Source: Pseudomonas sp. GL-B-19
Lineage (GTDB): Bacteria > Pseudomonadota > Gammaproteobacteria > Pseudomonadales > Pseudomonadaceae
Reading direction: 5' to 3'
DNA length: 64,000 bases
Assembly (NCBI RefSeq): GCF_019956415.1
Contig: NZ_JAHBDK010000086.1
Coordinates: forward strand, 1-64,000
Shown here: positions 26,799 through 35,721 of the stretch, piece after piece
Layout: each line of letters starts with the position of its first letter
Numbering within the stretch: position 1 is the stretch's first letter
The notes under the pieces: model-generated
The model's input: only the letters and a program-made list of their open reading frames with translations
The model's database searches: none
Told to the model about the DNA's origin: nothing
Program-made: the position numbers and the translations under genes

Positions 26799-27473
26799 CT
26801 ACATCCACCCGTACTCGGCCATGGACAGCGGGTCGCCGTCGCCGATGATGAAATGGTCGAGCACCCGCACATCGATCAGGCCCAGCGCCTCCTGCAGGCG
26901 CTTGGTCAGCAATCGGTCGGCCTGGCTGGGGTCGGAGTTGCCCGACGGATGGTTGTGGCACAGGATCAGCGCAGCGGCGTTGTGAGCTAAAGCACGCTTG
27001 ACCACTTGGCGCGGATAAACGCTGGTGTTGTCGATGGAGCCGCGAAATAGCACTTCAAAAGTCAGCACTTGATGCCTGGAATCCAGAAACAGACAGCCGA
27101 ACACCTCGTGGGGCTCGTGGCGCAGCATCGATTTCAGGTAATCCCGAACGGCCTGCGGATTTTCCAGCGCTGATTTTTTGCGTGCGCACTCGGCCAAATG
27201 CCGCCGGCCCATCTCCTGCGCCGCTTGCAACTGAGCGAATTTCGCTGGCCCGAGCCCCAGTTGCCTGCTGAACGCGACCTGATCGGCCTCAAGCAATGAG
27301 CGCAGGCTGCCAAACTGATTCAACAGGTGTCGAGCCAGGTCCACCGCGCTTTTACCCGACACGCCGGTCCGTAAAAAAATCGCCAGCAATTCGGCGTCTG
27401 AAAGACTTGCCGAGCCCAACTCAAGCAGCCTCTCCCGCGGTCGCTCCGCCGCCGGCCAATCACGAATACTCAT
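26799..27473 (-). CDS. radC: RadC/JAB-domain protein
   Basis: 224 residues from ATG 27473 (MSIRDWPAAERPRERL, the family opening); the frame extends upstream but that part is intergenic. A helix-hairpin-helix-like N-terminal part (~30-90) is followed by a JAB/MPN-type metalloprotease fold with LILCHNHPSGNSDPSQAD near residue 172. Once linked to DNA repair, its real function is unknown. It is divergent from coaBC. Confidence 0.94.
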   Translation of the reverse strand: MSIRDWPAAERPRERLLELGSASLSDAELLAIFLRTGVSGKSAVDLARHLLNQFGSLRSLLEADQVAFSRQLGLGPAKFAQLQAAQEMGRRHLAECARKKSALENPQAVRDYLKSMLRHEPHEVFGCLFLDSRHQVLTFEVLFRGSIDNTSVYPRQVVKRALAHNAAALILCHNHPSGNSDPSQADRLLTKRLQEALGLIDVRVLDHFIIGDGDPLSMAEYGWM

Positions 27474-27609
27474 AGCACCTCCCTGGAATATGGGCGCCGC
27501 TGTTCCGTAGCTGTCGCTGTGATATCGTAGCCCATCTTTTTTGCTGGCGATTTCATCCCTGGGGAGGGGGTCTCGCCATGCAGTCATCAACGAAATGAAA
27601 GGCAGACCT

Positions 27610-28818
27610 ATGCAGCGGCTGTATCGGAAACGCATCGTTCTGGGCGTCGGCGGCGGCATTGCTGCCTACAAGAGTGCCGACCTGGTTCGCCGCCTGATCG
27701 ACCAGGGCGCCGAAGTGCGCGTAGTCATGACCCGTGGCGGCAGCGAGTTCATCACCCCGCTGACCATGCAGGCCTTGTCTGGACACCCGGTTCACCTCGA
27801 CCTGCTGGACCCGGCGGCTGAAGCTGCAATGGGCCACATCGAGCTGGCCAAATGGGCCGATATGGTGCTGATCGCCCCCGCTACCGCGGACCTGATCGCC
27901 CGTCTGGCACAGGGCATTGCCGACGACCTGCTGACCACGCTGGTGCTGGCCACCGACGCCGTGGTCGCTGTCGCCCCGGCGATGAACCAGGCCATGTGGC
28001 GCGATCCGGCGACCCAGGCCAACCTGCAAACCCTCGAAAGCCGCGACATCAAAGTCTTCGGCCCGGCCTCCGGCAGCCAGGCCTGCGGCGACGTTGGCCT
28101 GGGCCGCATGCTCGAAGCCGTCGAACTCGCCCAGTGCGCGGCGGACTGCTTCCAGCGCCAGGCGCTGACCGGCAAACACGTGCTGATCACCGCCGGGCCG
28201 ACCCAGGAAAACATCGACCCGGTGCGTTACATCACCAACCACAGCTCCGGGAAAATGGGCTTCGCCCTGGCCGAAGCCGCGGTAGAAGCCGGTGCCCGCG
28301 TAACCCTGATCACAGGCCCGGTGCACCTGCCAACGCCGGATCGCGTCACGCGCATCGACGTGGTCAGCGCCCGCGACATGCTCGCCGCCTGCGAAGCCGC
28401 GATTCCTTGCGACCTGTTCATCGCCTCGGCAGCGGTCGCAGACTACCGTCCGGAAGTCGTGGCCCCACAGAAACTCAAGAAAGACCCTACGAACGGCGAC
28501 GGCTTGTTGCTACAGATGGTGCGCAACCCGGACATCCTGGCCACCATCGCCATGCGCCCCGACCGTCCGTTCAGTGTCGGTTTCGCTGCCGAAACCGAAC
28601 ACTTGCTTGACTACGCTGCCCGCAAGTTGAAAGACAAGAACCTCGATTTGATCGTCGCCAACGACGTCGCCAACCCGAGCATTGGCTTCAACAGCGAAGA
28701 AAACGCCTGCAGCGTGATCGACCGTGAGCTTCACGCCACACTTTTCGCCCAGACCAGCAAGAGCAAGATTGCTCGCCAGCTGATCACTTTTATCGCCGAA
28801 CGTCTGAACCAGGTTTAA
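27610..28818 (+). CDS. coaBC: Bifunctional CoaBC (phosphopantothenoylcysteine synthase/decarboxylase)
   Basis: 402 residues from ATG 27610 with AAAGG upstream. The N-terminal CoaC flavoprotein domain (~1-190) shows catalytic His in GHIELAKWA, the PAMNQAMW motif, and SGSQACGDVGLGRM with its Cys. The C-terminal CoaB domain (~191-400) shows NHSSGKMG and KLKKDP with the conserved lysine. Together they condense 4'-phosphopantothenate with cysteine and then decarboxylate, in coenzyme A synthesis. dut follows after 5 bp. Confidence 0.97.
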   Translation: MQRLYRKRIVLGVGGGIAAYKSADLVRRLIDQGAEVRVVMTRGGSEFITPLTMQALSGHPVHLDLLDPAAEAAMGHIELAKWADMVLIAPATADLIARLAQGIADDLLTTLVLATDAVVAVAPAMNQAMWRDPATQANLQTLESRDIKVFGPASGSQACGDVGLGRMLEAVELAQCAADCFQRQALTGKHVLITAGPTQENIDPVRYITNHSSGKMGFALAEAAVEAGARVTLITGPVHLPTPDRVTRIDVVSARDMLAACEAAIPCDLFIASAAVADYRPEVVAPQKLKKDPTNGDGLLLQMVRNPDILATIAMRPDRPFSVGFAAETEHLLDYAARKLKDKNLDLIVANDVANPSIGFNSEENACSVIDRELHATLFAQTSKSKIARQLITFIAERLNQV

Positions 28819-28823
28819 TTTAC

Positions 28824-29279
28824 ATGCACGCTTTGCAAGCCAAGATCCTCGACCCCCGCATCGGTACCGAATTCCCGTTACCGCAGTACGCCACGCCAGG
28901 CTCCGCCGGCCTCGACCTGCGCGCCATGCTGGAAAAAGACATTGTCATCAAACCGGGTGAAACCGTGCTGATCCCGACCGGCCTGTCGGTCTACATCGGT
29001 GATCCGGGCTTGGCTGCCCTGATTCTGCCGCGCTCTGGCCTGGGTCATAAGCACGGCATCGTGCTGGGCAACCTGGTCGGCTTGATCGACTCCGATTATC
29101 AGGGCCCGTTGATGGTGTCCTGCTGGAACCGTGGCCAGACCGAATTCACCATGGTCGTTGGCGAGCGTCTGGCTCAATTGGTGCTGGTACCAGTGGTTCA
29201 AGCGCATTTCGAGATGGTCGAAGAATTCGTCGAAACCCAGCGCGGCACGGGCGGTTTCGGACATTCCGGCAGCCATTGA
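28824..29279 (+). CDS. dut: dUTP diphosphatase
   Basis: 151 residues, standard homotrimeric dUTPase. It hydrolyses dUTP to dUMP and PPi. Motifs seen: AGLDLRA, PRSGLGHKHGIVLGN, GLIDSDYQGPL, RLAQLV, and the C-terminal RGTGGFGHSG arm. It is 5 bp after coaBC, giving the conserved coaBC-dut operon. Confidence 0.97.
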   Translation: MHALQAKILDPRIGTEFPLPQYATPGSAGLDLRAMLEKDIVIKPGETVLIPTGLSVYIGDPGLAALILPRSGLGHKHGIVLGNLVGLIDSDYQGPLMVSCWNRGQTEFTMVVGERLAQLVLVPVVQAHFEMVEEFVETQRGTGGFGHSGSH

Positions 29280-29288
29280 TGACTTCAT

Positions 29289-29316
29289 TGTGGGAGCGAG
29301 CCTGCTCGCTCCCACA
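29289..29316. repeat. Compact REP palindrome without spacer
   Basis: TGTGGGAGCGAG-CCTG-CTCGCTCCCACA: a 12-bp perfect stem with a 4-base loop. It looks like a REPIN whose inner spacer and distal CGCGA ends were lost, leaving one tight hairpin 10 bp past dut. It may double as a transcript-stabilising 3' structure. Confidence 0.75.
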
Positions 29317-29526
29317 GGTTTGTTGCTGAGGTAGCACAAGCTTCATTTGAAAGTTTTATTGCTGAAAATCAAGGCATTGCCGGCCATATACTTGCCGGAG
29401 TTAGTGACATGGCCTTTTCGCACCACGAACTCTCTGTGAAAAACGCCGTCATACCCTTCAGTTTGAGCCGGCCAAGCGTACCAAGCAGGCCTGTCCAGTC
29501 ACTTTCGAGATGGAGCATTCCTACAG
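29317..29526. promoter_or_regulatory. algC upstream region
   Basis: About 210 bp between the REP hairpin and algC. In P. aeruginosa, algC has its own sigma54/AlgR-controlled promoter; I could not find clear AlgR boxes here by eye. A short ATG frame at 29409-29621 overlaps the algC start and is not convincing as a gene. Confidence 0.4.
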
Positions 29527-30924
29527 ATGAACACCCCCGCCCAAGTCGCACCCAAGTTCCCCGACAGCATCTTTCGCGCCTACGACATTCGCGGCACCGT
29601 CCCGGAGTTCTTGAACGCTGAAACCGCTTACTGGCTCGGCCGCGCCATTGGCGCCCAAAGCCTGGCGCAGGACGAGCCCAACGTTTCCGTTGGTCGCGAC
29701 GGCCGTCTGTCCGGTCCGGAACTGGTCGAACAACTGATCAAAGGCCTGGCCGATGCCGGTTGCCATGTCAGCGACGTCGGCCTGGTGCCAACGCCTGCGC
29801 TGTACTACGCCGCCAACGTACTCGCCGGTAAATCCGGGGTGATGCTCACCGGCAGCCACAACCCGTCGAACTACAACGGCTTCAAGATCGTCATCGCTGG
29901 CGACACCTTGGCCAACGAACAGATCCAGGCCCTGCACGACCGCCTCAAGACCCACAACCTGAGCAGCGGCAAAGGCAGCGTGACCAAGGTCGAAATCCTC
30001 GACCGCTACAACACCGAAATCGTCCAGGACATCAAACTGGCCCGTCGCCTGAAAGTCGTGGTCGACTGCGGCAACGGCGCGGCCGGCGTGATCGCCCCGC
30101 AACTGATCGAAGCGCTGAATTGCGAAGTCATCCCGCTGTTCTGCGAAGTCGACGGCAATTTCCCGAACCATCATCCAGACCCGGGCAAGCCTGAAAACCT
30201 CGTCGACCTGATCGCCAAGGTCAAGGAAACCAAGGCCGACATCGGCCTGGCCTTCGATGGCGATGGCGACCGTGTTGGTGTGGTGACCAACACCGGCAGC
30301 ATCGTCTACCCGGACCGCTTGCTGATGCTGTTCGCCCGCGATGTTGTGGCGCGCAACCCTGACGCGGAAATCATCTTCGACGTCAAATGCACCCGTCGCC
30401 TGATTCCGCTGATCAAGGAATATGGCGGTCGTCCGTTAATGTGGAAGACCGGTCACTCGTTGATCAAAAAGAAAATGAAACAATCCGGCGCGCTGTTGGC
30501 CGGTGAAATGAGCGGGCACATCTTCTTCAAGGAGCGCTGGTTCGGTTTCGACGATGGCATTTACAGCGCCGCGCGGCTGCTGGAGATCCTCAGCAAGGAA
30601 AAATCCACCGCGCAAGAGCTGTTCGAGACCTTCCCGAACGATATTTCTACGCCTGAAATCAATATCCATGTGACCGAAGAGAGCAAATTCAGCATCATTG
30701 ATGCACTGCACGATGCGAAGTGGGGCGAAGGCGCTGACCTGACCACCATCGACGGCGTGCGAGTCGACTACGCCAAAGGCTGGGGCCTGGTGCGCGCCTC
30801 CAACACCACACCGGTGCTGGTGCTGCGTTTCGAGGCCGATGATGAAGCTGAATTGCAGCGCATCAAGGACGTGTTCCACACCCAGCTGAAACGTGTTGCA
30901 CCTGACCTCCAACTACCGTTTTGA
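29527..30924 (+). CDS. algC: Phosphomannomutase/phosphoglucomutase AlgC
   Basis: 465 residues, matching the classical AlgC. It interconverts 6- and 1-phospho forms of mannose and glucose for alginate, LPS, rhamnolipid and Psl-type sugars. The phosphoserine is in LTGSHNPSNYNG (about residue 108-119), the Mg loop is DGDGDRVG (~247), sugar contact GEMSGH (~324) and phosphate loop RASNTTPVLVLRFEA (~421). The ribosome binding site is modest. The long N-terminal extension annotated in some strains is absent; dut ends 247 bp upstream. Confidence 0.96.
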   Translation: MNTPAQVAPKFPDSIFRAYDIRGTVPEFLNAETAYWLGRAIGAQSLAQDEPNVSVGRDGRLSGPELVEQLIKGLADAGCHVSDVGLVPTPALYYAANVLAGKSGVMLTGSHNPSNYNGFKIVIAGDTLANEQIQALHDRLKTHNLSSGKGSVTKVEILDRYNTEIVQDIKLARRLKVVVDCGNGAAGVIAPQLIEALNCEVIPLFCEVDGNFPNHHPDPGKPENLVDLIAKVKETKADIGLAFDGDGDRVGVVTNTGSIVYPDRLLMLFARDVVARNPDAEIIFDVKCTRRLIPLIKEYGGRPLMWKTGHSLIKKKMKQSGALLAGEMSGHIFFKERWFGFDDGIYSAARLLEILSKEKSTAQELFETFPNDISTPEINIHVTEESKFSIIDALHDAKWGEGADLTTIDGVRVDYAKGWGLVRASNTTPVLVLRFEADDEAELQRIKDVFHTQLKRVAPDLQLPF

Positions 30925-30963
30925 TTGATTGAAGCGCATTTTATTGAAGTGCCGGAGCCCTGA

Positions 30964-31869
30964 ATGACCCTCGAACGCGAAGCCGCCGCCAACACCGCCA
31001 AGGTCCTGTCCGAAGCGCTGCCTTACATTCGCCGCTATGTCGGCAAGACGCTGGTGATCAAATACGGCGGCAACGCGATGGAAAGCGAGGAGCTGAAAAC
31101 CGGCTTCGCCCGCGACATCGTGCTGATGAAAGCCGTGGGCATTAACCCGGTGGTGGTTCACGGTGGCGGCCCGCAAATCGGCGACCTGCTCAAGCGTCTG
31201 TCGATCGAGAGCCACTTTGTCGATGGCATGCGCGTCACCGACGCCGCGACCATGGACGTGGTGGAAATGGTCCTCGGCGGTCAGGTCAACAAGGACATCG
31301 TCAACCTGATCAACCGTCACGGCGGCAGCGCCATCGGCCTGACCGGTAAAGACGCCGAGCTGATTCGCGCGAAAAAGCTCACCGTCACCCGCCAGACCCC
31401 GGAGATGACCCAACCGGAAATCATCGACATCGGCCATGTTGGCGAAGTAGTCGGCATCAACACCGATCTGCTGAACCTGCTGGTAAAAGGCGATTTCATC
31501 CCGGTAATCGCGCCTATCGGTGTTGGCGCCAACGGTGAGTCCTACAACATCAACGCCGACCTGGTGGCCGGTAAAGTCGCCGAAGCGTTGAAAGCTGAAA
31601 AGCTGATGCTGCTGACCAACATCGCCGGCCTGATGGACAAGTCGGGCACGGTCTTGACCGGCCTGACGACCCAGCAAGTCGACGATTTGATCGCCGACGG
31701 CACCATCTATGGCGGCATGCTGCCGAAGATCCGTTGCGCGCTGGAAGCGGTTCAGGGCGGTGTTGGTAGCTCGTTGATCATTGATGGTCGGGTTCCGAAT
31801 GCGATTTTGCTGGAGATCTTCACCGATACTGGTGTGGGTACGTTGATCAGTAATCGCAAGCGCCCTTAA
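30964..31869 (+). CDS. argB: N-acetylglutamate kinase
   Basis: 301 residues. It phosphorylates N-acetylglutamate in arginine biosynthesis. Seen: KYGGNAME near residue 35, HGGGPQIGDLLKR, and the C-terminal GVGTLISN ATP site. The N-terminal extension of about 25 residues before the kinase core is that of the hexameric arginine-inhibited enzymes. It follows algC after 39 bp and ends with a strong terminator, so algC and argB may share transcripts. Confidence 0.97.
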   Translation: MTLEREAAANTAKVLSEALPYIRRYVGKTLVIKYGGNAMESEELKTGFARDIVLMKAVGINPVVVHGGGPQIGDLLKRLSIESHFVDGMRVTDAATMDVVEMVLGGQVNKDIVNLINRHGGSAIGLTGKDAELIRAKKLTVTRQTPEMTQPEIIDIGHVGEVVGINTDLLNLLVKGDFIPVIAPIGVGANGESYNINADLVAGKVAEALKAEKLMLLTNIAGLMDKSGTVLTGLTTQQVDDLIADGTIYGGMLPKIRCALEAVQGGVGSSLIIDGRVPNAILLEIFTDTGVGTLISNRKRP

Positions 31870-31880
31870 GCAGTACATAC

Positions 31881-31921
31881 AAAAAGACCCCGCTCAGCCT
31901 GGCTGAGCGGGGTCTTTTTTT
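31881..31921. terminator. Rho-independent terminator after argB
   Basis: AAAAAGACCCCGCTCAGC...GCTGAGCGGGGTCTTTTTTT: a 17-18 bp stem with a 3-base loop, starting 11 bp after the argB stop. Confidence 0.95.
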
Positions 31922-31931
31922 GCCTGCGATC

Positions 31932-32025
31932 CCTGTGGGAGCAAGGCTCGCCCGCGATGAACGATAACGCGGTGCATCTGATACACCTCGGCGTATCAAT
32001 CGCGGGCAAGCCTTGCTCCTACAGG
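31932..32025. repeat. REPIN-type inverted REP pair, GCCCGCGA variant
   Basis: GTGGGAGCAAGGCTCGCCCGCGA and its inverted partner with a ~48-bp spacer, between convergent argB and pyrE. Confidence 0.85.
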
Positions 32026-32031
32026 TCGGTG

Positions 32032-32676
32032 CTAGACGCCGAACTGGGCGCGGTATGCCTCTACGGCCGGCAAATGCTGCTTGAGCTGCGGATCGTCCGC
32101 CAGGAATTCGAGCACCTGGTTCAGCGAAACGATGCTGATCACCGGAATGCCGAAGTCACGCTCCACTTCCTGGATCGCCGACAACTCACCGTTGCCACGC
32201 TCCTGACGGTTCAGGGCGATCAGCACGCCCTTGGCCTTGGCGCCGTCCTGGGAGGCGATGATCTGCATCACTTCACGTATTGCGGTGCCGGCGGTGATCA
32301 CGTCGTCGATGATCAGCACGTCGCCGGTCAGTGGTGCGCCGACCAGGCTGCCACCTTCGCCGTGGGCCTTGGCTTCTTTGCGGTTGAAACACCACGGCAG
32401 ATCGCGCCCGTGATGTTCGGCCAGGGCCACGGCGGTGGTCGCTGCCAGCGGGATGCCTTTGTAGGCCGGGCCGAACAGTACGTCGAACGAAATACCGCTC
32501 TCGACGATGGCTGCCGCATAGAAACGACCCAGCTGTGCAAGGGCCGAACCCGTGTTGAACAGGCCGGCATTGAAGAAGTAAGGACTGGTGCGCCCGGACT
32601 TCAGGGTGAACTCACCGAAGCGCAAAACGCCGCGATCGATGGCAAAACGAATGAAATCGCGCTGATACGCTTGCAT
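32032..32676 (-). CDS. pyrE: Orotate phosphoribosyltransferase
   Basis: 214 residues from ATG 32676. It makes OMP from orotate and PRPP in pyrimidine synthesis. The PRPP loop VLIIDDVITAGTA is at about residues 120-132 and FGPAYKGIPL near 69. Upstream GTG at 32697 is in frame but would add seven non-conserved residues. It is divergent from crc across 82 bp, as in P. aeruginosa; no attenuator-like rph-pyrE leader is present because rph lies elsewhere. Confidence 0.96.
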   Translation of the reverse strand: MQAYQRDFIRFAIDRGVLRFGEFTLKSGRTSPYFFNAGLFNTGSALAQLGRFYAAAIVESGISFDVLFGPAYKGIPLAATTAVALAEHHGRDLPWCFNRKEAKAHGEGGSLVGAPLTGDVLIIDDVITAGTAIREVMQIIASQDGAKAKGVLIALNRQERGNGELSAIQEVERDFGIPVISIVSLNQVLEFLADDPQLKQHLPAVEAYRAQFGV

Positions 32677-32758
32677 GAAAAAAACCCCAAATACCACGGA
32701 TTTAGCTAATTAGGTTGACGCCGTGTATCATACACGCACGCGATTTTTGGGGCCATTT

Positions 32759-33538
32759 ATGCGGATCATCAGTGTGAACGTCAATGGTATTCAGGCTGCA
32801 GTCGAGCGTGGTTTGCTCAGTTGGCTGCAAGCACAGAATGCCGACGTCATCTGCCTGCAGGACACCCGCGCCTCCGCCTTTGAACTGGACGATCCAGCCT
32901 TCCAACTGGATGGCTACTTCCTTTATGCCTGCGAAGCCGAAGTTCCTGCCCAAGGTGGCGTGGCTTTGTATTCGCGGTTGCAACCGAAGGCAGTCATCAG
33001 CGGTCTCGGCTTCGAGACGGCCGACCGCTACGGGCGTTACCTGCAAGCCGATTTCGACAAGGTCAGCATCGCGACCTTGCTGCTCCCTTCGGGGCAGAAT
33101 GGCGATGAAGACTTGAACCAGAAGTTCAAGCTAATGGACGACTTCGCCCGTTATCTGGATAAACAGCGACGTAAACGTCGCGAGTACATTTACTGTGGCT
33201 CGCTGTACGTGGCGCAACAGAAGCTGGATATCAAGAACTGGCGTGACAGCCAGCAATCTCCGGGCTTCCTGGCACCTGAACGTGCCTGGATGGACGAGAT
33301 TGTCGGCAACATGGGGTATGTCGATGCCCTGCGCGAAGTCAGCCGTGAAGGCGACCAGTACAGCTGGTGGCCGGACAACGAACAGGCTGAGATGCTCAAC
33401 CTGGGCTGGCGTTTCGACTACCAGTTGCTGACCCCGGGCCTGCGCCGCTTTGTTCGTAGCGCACGCCTGCCACGTCAGCCACGGTTCTCGCAGCACGCAC
33501 CGCTGATCGTGGACTACGACTGGACGCTGACCATCTAA
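32759..33538 (+). CDS. crc: Catabolite repression control protein Crc
   Basis: 259 residues from ATG 32759, exactly the length of known Crc. It has the exonuclease III/EEP fold but lacks the nuclease active site: the family GDFN motif is CGSLYVA, and the metal-binding Glu in LQET is Asp (LQDTRA). Crc works with Hfq to repress translation of catabolic mRNAs carrying A-rich motifs when preferred carbon sources are present. It is divergent from pyrE. Confidence 0.96.
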   Translation: MRIISVNVNGIQAAVERGLLSWLQAQNADVICLQDTRASAFELDDPAFQLDGYFLYACEAEVPAQGGVALYSRLQPKAVISGLGFETADRYGRYLQADFDKVSIATLLLPSGQNGDEDLNQKFKLMDDFARYLDKQRRKRREYIYCGSLYVAQQKLDIKNWRDSQQSPGFLAPERAWMDEIVGNMGYVDALREVSREGDQYSWWPDNEQAEMLNLGWRFDYQLLTPGLRRFVRSARLPRQPRFSQHAPLIVDYDWTLTI

Positions 33539-33603
33539 GCCCTTTTTCGCAGACAAAAAGCGGACATCGCTCAGACCTGTGAAAATCCGGCAGTCAGCCA
33601 GCC

Positions 33604-33642
33604 AAAAAAAAATGCCCGTATCGCAAGATACGGGCATTTTTT
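33604..33642. terminator. Bidirectional terminator between crc and gltS
   Basis: A9TGCCCGTATC-GCAA-GATACGGGCATTTTTT. The GCCCGTATC/GATACGGGC arms are identical to those of the terminator after rpmG at 24177. It serves convergent crc and gltS. Confidence 0.92.
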
Positions 33643-33668
33643 ATGGATCGTTAACAGTGATCGAACCT

Positions 33669-34874
33669 TCAAGCAGCGGCAAAGAACGGCAGCGCAAGGT
33701 ACAACTTGATCACGATGACATTAATGATGTCGATGAAGAAAGCCCCCACCATTGGCACCACCAGGAACGCTATCTGCGAAGCCCCGAAGCGCTGTGTCAC
33801 CGCTTGCATGTTGGCGATGGCCGTTGGCGTGGCACCCAGACCAAAACCGCAGTGCCCTGCCGCCAGTACCGCCGCATCGTAGTTGCTACCCATGACCCTG
33901 AACGTCACGAAAATCGCAAACAGTGCCATGACCAACGTTTGCGCTGCCAGGATGATGAAGAACGGCAAAGCCAGTGAAGCCAGATCCCACAACTTGAGCG
34001 ACATCAGAGCGATCGCCAGAAACAGCGACAAGCTGACATTCCCCAGCACGGAGACTTCACGCTCAAACACTTGATACAAGCCAAGTGCTGAAAGCCCGTT
34101 CCGTAAAACCACACCCACGAACAAGACGCAAACGAAGGTCGGCAACTCAAATGCGGTTTCGCGCAGCGCGCCATTCAGGAGAGAGCCTGCCAGCAGGCTG
34201 ACCGCGATCAGAGCGAGTGTCTCGATAAACGTAAATGGCGTGATCGAGCGCTCTTTGTTCGGCTGCTCAAAGCCCTTTGGCATCCGTGGTTTTTCTTGCT
34301 CAAAGCCGGGTGTCTGGACACGCTTGATGAGCAGGCGAGCGACCGGACCACCAATCAAACCGCCCAGCACCAAGCCAAACGTCGCAGAGGCCATTGCAAG
34401 TTCAGAGGCGGAAGCCAGACCAAACTTCTCACTGAACGTCGCTCCCCACGCCGCGCCTGTACCGTGACCGCCCGACAACGTAATCGAGCCGGTCAGCAGA
34501 CCCATCAAGGGATCGAGCCCCAACGCCTTTGCGAGCCCGATACCCATGGCATTCTGGACCACCAAAAGCCCAGTGACGACCAGTAGAAAAACCCCCACTA
34601 CACGCCCGCCTTTCTTCAAGCTGGCGAAGTCTGCACTCAAGCCAATGGTGGCAAAGAACGCCAACATCAAGGGAGTTTGCAGTGAAGTATCAAACCGGAC
34701 TTCAATGTCAAAGGTGCGCAAAGTCAACAGAACCAGGGCAACCACCAAGCCGCCTGCTACGGGCTCCGGGATATTGTAGGCGCGTAAAAAACCAACACGG
34801 GCGACAAGTCCGCGCCCCAGTAACAGTACTAAAGAGGCGGCCACAAGTGTTCCGTAAAAATCGAGCTGAATCAT
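33669..34874 (-). CDS. gltS: Sodium/glutamate symporter GltS
   Basis: 401 residues, the standard GltS length. It is an Na+-coupled glutamate importer with two five-helix domains; the reentrant-loop signatures are seen as SGGHGTGAAWGA (about residue 134-146) and AGHCGFGLGATPTAIANM (~345-362). Its codon and base usage is visibly less GC-rich than that of the flanking crc and rph genes. In P. aeruginosa crc is directly followed by the DUF4870-rph genes, so gltS may be an insertion here (inferred). Confidence 0.95.
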   Translation of the reverse strand: MIQLDFYGTLVAASLVLLLGRGLVARVGFLRAYNIPEPVAGGLVVALVLLTLRTFDIEVRFDTSLQTPLMLAFFATIGLSADFASLKKGGRVVGVFLLVVTGLLVVQNAMGIGLAKALGLDPLMGLLTGSITLSGGHGTGAAWGATFSEKFGLASASELAMASATFGLVLGGLIGGPVARLLIKRVQTPGFEQEKPRMPKGFEQPNKERSITPFTFIETLALIAVSLLAGSLLNGALRETAFELPTFVCVLFVGVVLRNGLSALGLYQVFEREVSVLGNVSLSLFLAIALMSLKLWDLASLALPFFIILAAQTLVMALFAIFVTFRVMGSNYDAAVLAAGHCGFGLGATPTAIANMQAVTQRFGASQIAFLVVPMVGAFFIDIINVIVIKLYLALPFFAAA

Positions 34875-35200
34875 TGGGATATTCTTGGATATATATTCAG
34901 GGGCGAACTTTTTACCTGGACACGCCCCTTGAACAGGTTGATTGTCTCAACACTGATTGGTTTAGATTCAAGGACCGTCAATGGTCTGAATATATCGAAA
35001 TATTTCTTGATGAAATTTACTTGCGGCAACTTTATCAACCACCAAGTCGAGTTGCCAGCGCATAGGCAGTGATGAAGCTTTGCAGTTGTGACTAAAAGTG
35101 TAAGAGCGACATATATACATGCGCGGTAAATATTTACGGCGCCTGAATACCGCAAATGGCAACCACCATAAATGGCTAGAGAAATTAATCTGTTGTTACA
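34875..35200. other. AT-rich gap upstream of gltS
   Basis: Noticeably AT-rich compared with neighbours. It contains the gltS promoter region and short unconvincing frames on both strands (one minus frame of 111 codons overlaps the gltS start and shows no family features). The strong terminator at 35201 could end a transcript arising here; I see no defined gene. Confidence 0.5.
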
Positions 35201-35235
35201 AAACAAATGCCCCGAGAGTTCGGGGCATTTGTTTT
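35201..35235. terminator. Bidirectional terminator
   Basis: AAACAAATGCCCCGA-GAGT-TCGGGGCATTTGTTTT: a 15-bp perfect stem with A and T tracts. It lies 90 bp past the DUF4870 gene on the minus strand, or ends an unrecognised plus-strand transcript. Confidence 0.88.
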
Positions 35236-35324
35236 AAACCGCGGCTAACTGCGTTTTCACACAGTCTGAATGCTGTGGGTTGCTTGTGCGCACTGACTTT
35301 TCAATGCGGGAGCCGCGCTGGTCG

Positions 35325-35693
35325 TTATTTGATCAGGCGCCAGGTGAATGGGTAACGATAGGGAAACCCTTCATTAGCCTTCACGCCAGCAATGATCGTC
35401 AGCACCAACGCACCAATCGCAACCAGACCCAACAGGAAGAACCCGACGATCACCACCATCAGCAAGAAGCAGATAGCGGAAGCAATGGCGACGGTGATCT
35501 GAAAGTTCAGCGCTTCCTTGCCCTGCGCATCAACGAACGGGTCCATCTCACGCTTCATCTGCCAGAGAATCAGCGGGCCGATCAGCGTACCGAACGGAAT
35601 CCAGATCCCCAGCAAGGCGGACAAGTGACAAAACATCGCCCACTGCCGAACTTCTTTGCTCGGGGTGGGAAGAACCTGTTGCTCGTCACTCAT
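35325..35693 (-). CDS. DUF4870 membrane protein
   Basis: 122 residues from ATG 35693. Three hydrophobic segments (about residues 20-45, 63-90 and 92-108) with the family pattern QWAMFCHLSALLG, PLILWQMKREMDPFVDAQGKEALNFQIT and a C-terminal AGVKANEGFPYRYPF. Function unknown. It follows rph on the same strand after 28 bp, as in P. aeruginosa. Confidence 0.9.
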   Translation of the reverse strand: MSDEQQVLPTPSKEVRQWAMFCHLSALLGIWIPFGTLIGPLILWQMKREMDPFVDAQGKEALNFQITVAIASAICFLLMVVIVGFFLLGLVAIGALVLTIIAGVKANEGFPYRYPFTWRLIK

Positions 35694-35721
35694 AACGCCC
35701 TCCTTGTGTGGTTCCATCCGA

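Noticed and set aside
29409..29621. 70-codon ORF overlapping the start of algC
   Set aside because: No ribosome binding site, Ser/Arg/Pro-rich chance frame that overlaps algC out of frame.
34871..35206. 111-codon minus-strand ORF upstream of gltS
   Set aside because: Overlaps the gltS start, no ribosome binding site or domain features, AT-rich chance frame.
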